Virus record (IMG/VR): IMGVR_UViG_3300027971_002843 | Location: 1 to 27,902 of that record | Length of the DNA stretch: 27,902 bases | From: a virus | Direction: 5' to 3' (one strand) | Made by a program: the position numbers and the translations under genes | Shown: positions 15,475 through 22,606 of the stretch, piece by piece | How the letters are laid out: each line of letters starts with the position of its first letter | Position numbering within the stretch: position 1 is the first letter of the stretch | Notes under the pieces: model-generated | Databases searched by the model: none | Seen by the model: the letters and a program-made list of their open reading frames with translations, nothing else | What the model was told of the DNA's origin: nothing

Positions 15475-16032
15475 ATGACTACAATCATAATACCATTTCC
15501 GCCCGGCGGGGGAGGCAATCATTTAAAAAATATACTTACTAGCAATATTTCAAAATTAACGTATAATAGTCCAACTGTACATCAAACTCCTGGAGGTAAT
15601 TTGCAAGCAAGCCAGGTCAACACAGTGTTGGCTAACCCAGAAGCTACACACGTATTGCATGGACACTTTGGTGAAATTATGTCTTATCAAAATCAAATAC
15701 AAAATATAAAAGATAAAAAATTTATTATAATTTGTAATGACAATTTACGCGACTTCCAGTTATTGTCTAAAAGACGAAAACAATTAGGATATGCTACCGT
15801 TAACACCGGTGAATATTTTGAAGGCGAACAAGTATTTTTATATGAACCTTTTATGTACCATCATTATTTTGATGTGCCAATGAAAAATATTATGAACATT
15901 CCCATTTCAGAATGGTTTATTGAAGACATAACACCTGTTATCAATAAAATTAATTATTTTTTAAAAATTAATCTTGAGGTTGATACTGTAAATACATTGC
16001 ACAAAACATGGTATAGGAATAATTTCAAATGA
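15475..16032 (+). CDS. Unknown protein with Gly-rich N-terminal loop (sulfotransferase-like?)
   Basis: A 185-residue protein. The first strand IIIPFPPGGGGNHLKNIL resembles the phosphosulfate-binding loop of sulfotransferase-like phage proteins, and the C-terminus with HKTWYRNNF resembles their final helix, but no other sulfotransferase motif is clear and the protein is short. In the middle is a hydrophobic strand IIICND. I call the family uncertain. It starts three bases after the amidinotransferase stop and overlaps galE (ATGA), so it belongs to that operon. Confidence 0.4.
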   Translation: MTTIIIPFPPGGGGNHLKNILTSNISKLTYNSPTVHQTPGGNLQASQVNTVLANPEATHVLHGHFGEIMSYQNQIQNIKDKKFIIICNDNLRDFQLLSKRRKQLGYATVNTGEYFEGEQVFLYEPFMYHHYFDVPMKNIMNIPISEWFIEDITPVINKINYFLKINLEVDTVNTLHKTWYRNNFK

Positions 16033-16982
16033 CTAAAGTTGTAGTTACTGGTGCTGCAGGATTTATTGGTGGGGAAACACTATTAAAACTAGTGGATGCT
16101 GGCCACGATGTGCTGGCCATTGATCGAGTGATGCCGCCTGGACATTTGATTCCTGTGCCATGTCAGTGGCACACCGGAGACTTTTCTACTGAGTTAGGTT
16201 TAGACGCTATTAAAAGATTTTGCCCAGATGCCATTATCCACTGTGCTGGCACTAGTCTAGTCGGCCCTAGTGTAGCCAATCCAGAAGAGTACTATGACAA
16301 TAACTTCGTTAAAACCAAAATACTACTGGACTATCTGATTGAAAATCACTATAAACAAGTTAGATTTATTTTTAGTTCGAGTGCCGCAACATACGGCAAT
16401 CCCATTATGACTCCAGTACAAGAAGTTGATCCCACTGAGCCAATTAGTCCATACGGTCAAAGCAAGTTAATGATCGATTGGATGCTGAAGAGTTATCAAC
16501 AAGCCTATGGATTAGACTATGTAAGTTTTCGTTACTTTAACGCATGCGGGGCCGACAGTCAAGCTCGTCATGGCCAAGCACCGGGTGCCACTCATATTAT
16601 TGCCCGAGTGTTAGAAAGTGTCAAAGACAAACAAGATTTCACTTTATATGGTACCGATTATTCTACCGACGATGGTACATGTGTTCGAGACTATATCCAC
16701 GTAGAAGATTTAGCACTAGCTCATATATTGGCCATTGGTCCGTCTATACCCGGGGACATTTATAATCTTGGTACCAATGTTGGCAATAGTAATCTTGCTG
16801 TGGTACAGCTGGCTGCACAAATAACCACAGCCGATATTGCCATGTTACATGGTCCTAAGCGTGAAGGTGACCCAGCTATTCTTACTGCCGATTCCGGTAA
16901 GTTTATAAAGGCCAGTGGGTGGCAACCAAAGTTTAATTTAGAAGACATGATCACTCACGCCTGGGCTTGGTATAATCGATGA
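16029..16982 (+). CDS. galE: NAD-dependent UDP-glucose 4-epimerase (GalE-like)
   Basis: A 317-residue extended short-chain dehydrogenase. TGAAGFIGGE holds the GxxGxxG NAD motif (Gly8, 11, 14), Asp32 after strand 2 fits NAD preference, HCAGTSLVGPS is the central strand, SSSAATYG carries the catalytic Ser, and SPYGQSK has Tyr142-X3-Lys146. The DDGTCVRDYIHVEDLA segment is the characteristic GalE motif that binds the nucleotide sugar. It converts UDP-glucose to UDP-galactose or acts on the N-acetyl forms. It is slightly shorter than cellular GalE (about 335). Overlaps at both ends (ATGA) couple it to the DegT-like gene downstream, a typical sugar-nucleotide pair. Confidence 0.88.
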   Translation: MTKVVVTGAAGFIGGETLLKLVDAGHDVLAIDRVMPPGHLIPVPCQWHTGDFSTELGLDAIKRFCPDAIIHCAGTSLVGPSVANPEEYYDNNFVKTKILLDYLIENHYKQVRFIFSSSAATYGNPIMTPVQEVDPTEPISPYGQSKLMIDWMLKSYQQAYGLDYVSFRYFNACGADSQARHGQAPGATHIIARVLESVKDKQDFTLYGTDYSTDDGTCVRDYIHVEDLALAHILAIGPSIPGDIYNLGTNVGNSNLAVVQLAAQITTADIAMLHGPKREGDPAILTADSGKFIKASGWQPKFNLEDMITHAWAWYNR

Positions 16983-17572
16983 GTTTCAATGCTTTATTTG
17001 ATTTTGAATCAGCCTTGGCCAAATACACAGGTGCACCATATGTGGTGTTAACTGATTGTTGCACTCACGCACTTGAACTTTGTTTTCGTCACGATGGTAT
17101 TAAGAAAACAGCGTTTACTCCATTTACCTATTTAAGTATTCCTATGCTGATGCAACACTTGGGTGTTGATTATCAATATCACAATCAAGATCACAGACAA
17201 TATACTTGGACCGGCGAATACCATTTTGAAGGCACTAGAATTTGGGATAGTGCCCGCAGACTAGAACCGGGCATGTATAAAAAAGGATTCATGCAATGTT
17301 TAAGTTTTGGTTGGACCAAACCATTACAACTAGGTAAGGTTGGTGCTATATTGTTAGACGACTATGAAGCATACAAAAAGTTTAGTCGTCAACGGTCGGA
17401 TGGTAGAGACCTAAATATACCATGGGAAAAAGAAACTGATTTAATTTTAGGATATCATTACTGTCCTACATTAGAATTGTGTGTAAAAGGATTGGAATTA
17501 TTGTCTACTGTAGAACCAAAATCACAACCTGGCATTTATCCTGATTGCAGAAATATTCCATTTAAGTGTTGA
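16979..17572 (+). CDS. Short DegT/DnrJ/EryC1-like aminotransferase domain protein
   Basis: A 197-residue protein covering only the large PLP-binding domain of DegT-family sugar aminotransferases, which are normally about 370-400 residues. VLTDCCTHALEL matches the 'SG..AL.+AL' cofactor loop, FTPFTYLSIPMLMQHLG the following 'P..++.++.+.+...G' helix, IWDSARRL the 'EDAA...G' Asp (Asp90), and CLSFGWTKPLQLGKVGAI the 'SF...K.+..G.GG' segment with the likely Schiff-base Lys114. The C-terminal domain and most of the dimer contacts are absent, without a visible frameshift. It could be a minimal enzyme, a partner subunit or a non-catalytic sugar binder. Coupled to galE. Confidence 0.6.
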   Translation: MSFNALFDFESALAKYTGAPYVVLTDCCTHALELCFRHDGIKKTAFTPFTYLSIPMLMQHLGVDYQYHNQDHRQYTWTGEYHFEGTRIWDSARRLEPGMYKKGFMQCLSFGWTKPLQLGKVGAILLDDYEAYKKFSRQRSDGRDLNIPWEKETDLILGYHYCPTLELCVKGLELLSTVEPKSQPGIYPDCRNIPFKC

Positions 17573-17597
17573 TTTAAATCTAAATAACTGTTACAAT
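17569..17597 (+). promoter_or_regulatory. Promoter for folE
   Basis: TTGATT at 17569-17574, 17-base spacer, TACAAT at 17592-17597, in the gap after the DegT-like gene. A palindrome GATTTAAATC (17571-17580) overlaps the -35. The leader carries a weak AGCC/GGCT hairpin shortly before the CGGAGAA ribosome site. Confidence 0.5.
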
Positions 17598-17641
17598 AGC
17601 AACAAGACTAGCCATCCTCGGCTCTAACTCGGAGAATATAA

Positions 17642-18451
17642 TTGACAGATAAAAATACAAGCCAAGATACATTCGATAGATTGAAAGCAGATCAATTGGT
17701 CGTAGAAGCACCATTCCATCCTGGCTATGAAGATGCTGTAATCGGCGATAACGGCTATGAAGAAGCCAACCTAGCAGATGCTATCCGCTTTAAGATGAAG
17801 CGTGACAAGAAACGTTTTTGGGCTGGCGACAACATTAGCGACTACTTGCACGAAGGTGACAAGGAAATCCTAATCGATGAAGCTACTGCGGCATTTGAAA
17901 AGGTACTAGATACCTTATTAATTGATCGTGAAAACGATCCTAACTCACGAGGCACGGCACGTCGTCTTGCCAAAATGTATTTTAACGAAATTATGGGAGG
18001 TCGATATGATCCAGCACCAGATGCAACAGCTTTTCCAAATGATTCGTCGGATAGATATGACGGTATGCTTGTTGTTCGTAGCGAACTGCGTTCTATGTGC
18101 AGTCATCATCATCAGCCTGTGTCTGGTGTTGCTTACATCGGAATCATCGCCGCAAATAAACTTATTGGCCTGTCTAAATATACTAGGATCGCTCAGTGGT
18201 GTGCTCGTCGTGGCACACTTCAAGAAGAACTATGTAACGACATCGCAAGAGAAATAATGCGGGCCACCGACAGTGAAAATGTCGGCGTGTATATTCAAGC
18301 CACGCACGGATGTTGTGAGAATCGTGGCATCATGGCACACAGTAGTCTAACGCAGACCACAGTATTACGTGGTAGCTTTCAAGCAGACCCAGGAACAAAG
18401 AAAGAGTTCATGGACAATATCAAACTACAACAAGACTTTGCACCAAGATGA
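17642..18451 (+). CDS. folE: GTP cyclohydrolase I (FolE)
   Basis: A 269-residue enzyme that turns GTP into dihydroneopterin triphosphate, the first step of both folate and 7-deazaguanine (preQ0) synthesis. Zinc ligands are Cys143 and His146 in SMCSHHHQPVSG and Cys214 in THGCCENRG; LIGLSKYTRIAQWCARR and the LQEEL segment are the usual family core. The family's CEHH is CSHH here. About 60 extra N-terminal residues precede the core. The start is a TTG at 17642, supported by GGAG seven bases upstream and no other in-frame start before residue 52. In phages with dpdA, folE normally belongs to the DNA-modification pathway, which I infer here. Overlaps the next gene (ATGA). Confidence 0.95.
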   Translation: MTDKNTSQDTFDRLKADQLVVEAPFHPGYEDAVIGDNGYEEANLADAIRFKMKRDKKRFWAGDNISDYLHEGDKEILIDEATAAFEKVLDTLLIDRENDPNSRGTARRLAKMYFNEIMGGRYDPAPDATAFPNDSSDRYDGMLVVRSELRSMCSHHHQPVSGVAYIGIIAANKLIGLSKYTRIAQWCARRGTLQEELCNDIAREIMRATDSENVGVYIQATHGCCENRGIMAHSSLTQTTVLRGSFQADPGTKKEFMDNIKLQQDFAPR

Positions 18452-18672
18452 AAAATATCAATATGTTAGCCGCCGAGGCAATAGATCGAGCAAAAAACCT
18501 ACAGGAGTTTGCTGTATTCCGCGACATGGACGAAATTGTGTTCTGTGGTAGCCCAATTCCTTATACCTTAAACCATGTCATGGGCGAGCAGGTAGAAATC
18601 ACAGTGCCTGCTATTAACCAAGCCGAAGCCGAAACCCGTGTTGATGAGTGGTTACGAAGGCAAAGAGACTAA
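18448..18672 (+). CDS. Small unknown protein downstream of folE
   Basis: A 74-residue acidic protein (ATGA overlap with folE). The layout is helix-strand-strand-helix, with VFCGSPIPYTL in the middle and EAETRVDEWLRRQRD at the end. No family recognised and no metal site seen. The overlap argues that it is translated together with FolE. Confidence 0.65.
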   Translation: MKNINMLAAEAIDRAKNLQEFAVFRDMDEIVFCGSPIPYTLNHVMGEQVEITVPAINQAEAETRVDEWLRRQRD

Positions 18673-18704
18673 AATTCTGTTGTAAAAAAGCCACACCAAA
18701 CAGT

Positions 18705-18744
18705 TTGACTCAAAAAGGGTGATACGCTATAATAGTAGCATATC
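18705..18744 (+). promoter_or_regulatory. Strong sigma-70 promoter with flanking inverted repeat, for the lipoprotein gene
   Basis: TTGACT at 18705-18710, 17-base spacer, TATAAT at 18728-18733. The inverted repeat GATACGC (18721-18727) / GCATATC (18738-18744), six of seven bases matched, brackets the -10 box, a typical position for a repressor operator. TGGAG precedes the ATG at 18764. Confidence 0.65.
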
Positions 18745-18763
18745 GTAAATTTTTGGAGCCAAC

Positions 18764-21211
18764 ATGCGTAAGGTACAGGTATTTAATAGGACTGCTATAG
18801 CCGTTGCGGCCGCAACTGTATTGCTACAAGCCTGCGGTGGTGGTGGTGGCGGTGGTGGCGGTGGTGGCGGAAGCCCATACTCGCCCGGTAATCCGTATCT
18901 CAGAACCGAAGTTCCTTATTCCACACCTGTTAGGGTAGGCACAGTTGATCCTCTGGTCAATAACAAATACACTGCCTTTGTTGGTGATACCTATGTGGCC
19001 AATATTTCAGGCACAGGTGAAGATGTAATTGTTGCCGGCGCATCTACAGCACAATCCTCTGCCACGGATTGGGCCAGCACCAGAATCAGCATGTTCAGTT
19101 GGTCCAACGGCACCATGGTAGACAAAACCGCTCAATGGTTTACCGGTAGCAACAATATTATTTTAGGTACCAACGCTGTAAAATTTGCAGACTTCTTTAA
19201 ATCTGGTCGCACTGACATGTTTACTGCGCCCTACTCAGACTGGAGCCTTACCGACAACGGGCCAGCTTATGTGTGGACCAACAATGGCACCAGTTTTACT
19301 AGACAGGCCATTGCGGCCAATGTCAGTGCTCATGATTCGGCCATAGCCGACATAAATGGTGATGGCTACAAAGATATTGTGATACTGGATGCCAATGCCC
19401 AAAACAGCACACTGGCCATCAATGATCGAGTCAGCAGTTTCCGAACATATACTGCTACGTCAGGAACACAACTTGGCGGTAGCAGTATTGCAGTGGCAGA
19501 CTTTTTGAACAGCGGCTCCAGTACTTTTATCACCACTGACAACTGGTCAGCCGGTGGTAACGTACAAAAATTGTGGAGTTGGAGTATTGATGGCAGTAAC
19601 AACCTTAGTTTCAATGAGCTTGCGGTGTTGCCCACATCCAGATTTAATCTAGCAAAATGGCAGGCCATAGGCGTACTGGACAGTCATAATGTCAGAGTAG
19701 CCGCACATGATTTTAATAGTGATTCGGTCATGGATGCTATTGTGTTTAGCCAGCCTGGGCGAGTATCACCTGGTACCAGCACTAACTACAGTGAAATACA
19801 ATTCCTAAAAAACAACGGCTCTGGATCATTTACCGACGTAACCGATTCGACCTTGGTTGGATACAACACCAACACTCGTACTACCTATCAGCCCAAGTTC
19901 CTGGACCTTAACGGTGACGGCCTAACTGATATCTTGGTATCAGGTGGCGATACCTCGGGCACCAGCAGTCAGTTTTTGTTGAAAAGTGCAGATGGCAAAT
20001 ATGTGGCCACTTATGCAAAGGTATTGAGTGATTATCTGGCACAGGTCAAGACCATGGCCGGAGGCGATGCAAACGATCACACTGTGAATGTGGTCAAGGG
20101 CCCAGACGGCAAGATGTACTTGGTTAGTGCCGTGAGTTATATGAATGGGTCGGATCGACAGTTGGCTGTGTATATCAGTGCCCTGGGTAGTCAAAGCGTA
20201 ACCACAGCACAAACAGCAGTGAATTTAATGTTGCAAAAATGGCCCTACATGACTGCGGCCGCAGCCAACGATGCACTAGCCCGTACTGTGGCTTCATACA
20301 TGAACGGTGTAGGTATCATTGACGAAGACGCGGTACTTAAACCTCTCGGTGATTTGAGTTTGTCCACCGCGGGTGGGTACAAGGCCATAAATGGATTCAT
20401 AGCCGGTGTCAATCTTGGTGACGGATCAGTAGTGGCCATGGACATGGCAGGCCGTAGTTACAACCTAAACTTGACTCCAATGGCCATAAACAGAATCAAT
20501 GCGTTTGGCTACAACACCGAACACAACGATCAATACGAGTTGACCAGTCATGCAGAGTATCTGGTCAATGGTGGACTTGCCACAGTAAATGGTATGCGTG
20601 TTGGTAGTGATTATGTTGCACAAGATAGTAGTCGATCGAACATGTTGAACAAACCTACTCAATATACCATTGGCGTACCTAAGATTTATAGTTATGGTAA
20701 ATGGAGTATGGGTACGCAATACACCTATTTGAATACCAATCCGTGGATTGCGTTTGGTGGTGCTTGGGGTTCAGTAACTGGCTCAGGAATCATGGACAAT
20801 GTGGTCACTTATCGTAATAGCGGATTCAGCGCACAGGCCAGTTTGATGAATGTGACTACAAACATTACCCCAGGTTTGATTACCAAGGTCAATAACATGT
20901 GGGGTGCTTGGGCAGAAACTGGCTACAGATTCGGTGATGCACGTCGTGAAGGCGATTTGGGATTATATGCCGGTATCAAACCTGTAGTACTATCAGGATC
21001 AGTAGAAGCCAAATTGCCCACAGGTGTTGACAACTCAGGTAATATCATGTACACTAACAAGACACTGGCAGTACAGAATCAAACTACCGGTTATGTGCGG
21101 GCACTTTATACCAATCAGTTGACCAAACAGACACAGTTAAGATTAAGTGCCATGAGCACAACGGATGGTCAGTATAGAGCAATGACAGAATTAAGATTTT
21201 GGATAGACTAA
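18764..21211 (+). CDS. Large surface lipoprotein with FG-GAP/VCBS repeats and barrel-like C-terminus
   Basis: An 815-residue predicted outer-membrane lipoprotein. A signal peptide ends in the lipobox LLQAC, with Cys24 the lipidation site, followed by twelve glycines. Calcium-loop repeats typical of FG-GAP/VCBS beta-propellers are at D196 (ADINGDGYKD), D316 (HDFNSDSVMD) and D381 (LDLNGDGLTD). Residues from about 540 onward alternate short beta strands (for example VVAMDMAGRSYNLNL, KWSMGTQYTYL) and end in ELRFWID, similar to autotransporter-like or porin-like barrels. Such Cys-Gly lipoproteins are typical of Betaproteobacteria, not of phages, so host origin is likely. Possible jobs are altering the infected cell's surface, superinfection exclusion or adhesion. 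It is more GC-rich than the genes around it. Confidence 0.75.
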   Translation: MRKVQVFNRTAIAVAAATVLLQACGGGGGGGGGGGGSPYSPGNPYLRTEVPYSTPVRVGTVDPLVNNKYTAFVGDTYVANISGTGEDVIVAGASTAQSSATDWASTRISMFSWSNGTMVDKTAQWFTGSNNIILGTNAVKFADFFKSGRTDMFTAPYSDWSLTDNGPAYVWTNNGTSFTRQAIAANVSAHDSAIADINGDGYKDIVILDANAQNSTLAINDRVSSFRTYTATSGTQLGGSSIAVADFLNSGSSTFITTDNWSAGGNVQKLWSWSIDGSNNLSFNELAVLPTSRFNLAKWQAIGVLDSHNVRVAAHDFNSDSVMDAIVFSQPGRVSPGTSTNYSEIQFLKNNGSGSFTDVTDSTLVGYNTNTRTTYQPKFLDLNGDGLTDILVSGGDTSGTSSQFLLKSADGKYVATYAKVLSDYLAQVKTMAGGDANDHTVNVVKGPDGKMYLVSAVSYMNGSDRQLAVYISALGSQSVTTAQTAVNLMLQKWPYMTAAAANDALARTVASYMNGVGIIDEDAVLKPLGDLSLSTAGGYKAINGFIAGVNLGDGSVVAMDMAGRSYNLNLTPMAINRINAFGYNTEHNDQYELTSHAEYLVNGGLATVNGMRVGSDYVAQDSSRSNMLNKPTQYTIGVPKIYSYGKWSMGTQYTYLNTNPWIAFGGAWGSVTGSGIMDNVVTYRNSGFSAQASLMNVTTNITPGLITKVNNMWGAWAETGYRFGDARREGDLGLYAGIKPVVLSGSVEAKLPTGVDNSGNIMYTNKTLAVQNQTTGYVRALYTNQLTKQTQLRLSAMSTTDGQYRAMTELRFWID
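18836..18871 (+). repeat. (GGN)12 codon tract encoding twelve glycines
   Basis: Twelve consecutive GGT/GGC/GGA codons directly after the lipidated Cys. Changes in codon number would alter the length of the flexible tether without shifting the frame. Confidence 0.9.
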
Positions 21212-21212
21212 T

Positions 21213-21581
21213 ATGACAACATTACTAGAAGCACAACAGGCAGGCGTAGCACCATGGGATAATCTTGTAGAAAATCGTTCATTGGTTGCTGTATATTTAG
21301 ACCGGTATCCATGCACTCCAGGGCATAGGTTGTATGTGCCCAAAGATAACAATCCTAATTGGATTGTACAGGCCATGGAACACGCCCTAGCCGATGGTAA
21401 TCACATGGTTGCTCAAGGTGAGTGTGATGGATTTAACATTGGATTTAATTCAGGTGTGGCCGCGGGTCAAACTGTGATGTATCCGCATGTGCATCTTATT
21501 CCACGCCGTAACGGCGATGTTGAGGACCCTGTGGGCGGTGTGCGAAATACTATACCGGGAAAAGGAAACTATAAAAAATGA
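21213..21581 (+). CDS. HIT-family nucleotide hydrolase
   Basis: A 122-residue histidine-triad protein. The family signature HxHxHxx appears as MYPHVHLIPRR, so His92 and His94 (nucleophile) are present but the first His is Tyr90. GDVEDPVGGVRNTIPGKGNY is the usual C-terminal segment of bacterial HIT proteins. These enzymes split nucleotide phosphoramidates and dinucleoside polyphosphates. It starts one base after the lipoprotein stop and overlaps the next gene (ATGA), so the three appear to form one operon. The Tyr substitution is shared, to my knowledge, with other phage and cyanobacterial HIT proteins. Confidence 0.82.
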   Translation: MTTLLEAQQAGVAPWDNLVENRSLVAVYLDRYPCTPGHRLYVPKDNNPNWIVQAMEHALADGNHMVAQGECDGFNIGFNSGVAAGQTVMYPHVHLIPRRNGDVEDPVGGVRNTIPGKGNYKK

Positions 21582-21760
21582 TAGTACTTACCGCATTGAT
21601 GTGTATACTACTAGGTTATCAAGTGACCATGCCTGCTGTAGACAATGCCAAATATACCTTTACAGTTCACAAAGATCAAATCATACGCATGAATACACAA
21701 AACGGAAGTTTTGAACAGTGTGACGACAAATTACAATGTGTACCCGTTGAACAAAAATAA
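21578..21760 (+). CDS. Tiny protein with hydrophobic N-terminus (membrane or exported)
   Basis: A 60-residue protein coupled to the HIT gene. MIVLTALMCILLGYQVTM is a hydrophobic segment that could be a signal peptide or a single membrane anchor, and the rest is polar with two cysteines (CDDKLQC) that could form a disulfide outside the cytoplasm. No family recognised. Confidence 0.6.
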   Translation: MIVLTALMCILLGYQVTMPAVDNAKYTFTVHKDQIIRMNTQNGSFEQCDDKLQCVPVEQK

Positions 21761-21785
21761 ATAATTTTATTAAGAAAGAGATATT

Positions 21786-22010
21786 ATGAGCCAAAAACGT
21801 ACATTTGTATTACAATTAAAAAACGATCAAGCTATCACACTTGAATTTTCATCAATCGAAGCCACCGGTGATCGACTGTGGCAGATGTTTGTTACGACCG
21901 AAGCACTCGATACTGTGCAACAGTTAATCAGTGCTGGGTCAACCGTTGAAACTAAGTCAGCTAGAAAAACAGCACCAGAAAAATCACCGTTAACTAAAAA
22001 GAAAAAGTAA
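21786..22010 (+). CDS. Small protein with basic C-terminal tail
   Basis: A 74-residue protein with an AAGAGA ribosome site. The first 50 residues are strand-strand-helix (FVLQLKNDQAITLEFSS), and the tail is Lys/Ser/Ala-rich, ending KKKK, which suggests nucleic-acid or membrane-surface contact. No family recognised. Confidence 0.6.
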   Translation: MSQKRTFVLQLKNDQAITLEFSSIEATGDRLWQMFVTTEALDTVQQLISAGSTVETKSARKTAPEKSPLTKKKK

Positions 22011-22024
22011 TTCTATCGGTCATT

Positions 22025-22606
22025 ATGTCTGACAACCAAATTAATTTAGCAATAGACTTAAAAGGACAATATTGTAACCACTGGCCATTTGCACGAATTA
22101 TTATAAATGATCAGATATTATTTGATAGCGAGGTAGTAGATTCAGTCAATTTAATTTTTAATATTGATGCTCAAAAAAAGAATCGCTTATCAATCGAACA
22201 TCACAGCAAGCAATTTGGTGACAATAATGTGTATGATTGCACAGCCGACCAAAGCCAAGATTGTATATTAACAATCAAAGATATACGCTTCGAAGATATT
22301 ACTGTTGGTTCAGAAATTATGAATCAATTATTTTTTAAACCAGTATGGACCGAAAAGCAACTACAAACTATGTCCCCTGATGTACTATTGCAAATGTCGA
22401 CAATTTCTTGTCAAGACAACACAATGATGAATTTTAATAGTATTTTTAATCTAGAGTTTGAAACGCCAATACTACATTGGTTAACTATTTCTAAGTATAA
22501 AAAACCTTTAGAAAACAATGCATATTTTAGCAATTACTCATCGCGTTGGCATTATGAAAGAGACATAGAACTAATAGAAGAAATAAAAGAATTAATGAAC
22601 CAATGA
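22025..22606 (+). CDS. Conserved phage protein of unknown role coupled to a radical SAM enzyme
   Basis: A 193-residue protein. Its N-terminal 110 residues are beta-rich (an immunoglobulin-like sandwich is possible), and the C-terminal part has the pattern MMNFNSIFNLEFETPILHWL followed by a KYKKP, an FSNYSSRWHYE and a final charged helix. Proteins with this C-terminal pattern occur in other large phages, without a known role. It overlaps the B12-type radical SAM gene by four bases, so it could be its partner or target. No Shine-Dalgarno sequence better than a weak match is seen. Confidence 0.65.
   Translation: MSDNQINLAIDLKGQYCNHWPFARIIINDQILFDSEVVDSVNLIFNIDAQKKNRLSIEHHSKQFGDNNVYDCTADQSQDCILTIKDIRFEDITVGSEIMNQLFFKPVWTEKQLQTMSPDVLLQMSTISCQDNTMMNFNSIFNLEFETPILHWLTISKYKKPLENNAYFSNYSSRWHYERDIELIEEIKELMNQ

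Noticed and set aside
15475-16032. Confident sulfotransferase assignment
   Set aside because: Only the Gly-rich first loop and a C-terminal helix resemble that family; a firm name would be overcalling.
17598-17641. preQ1 riboswitch in the folE leader
   Set aside because: The position would be attractive, but the C-rich loop and A-rich tail of preQ1-I are missing; only a 4-bp AGCC/GGCT hairpin is visible.
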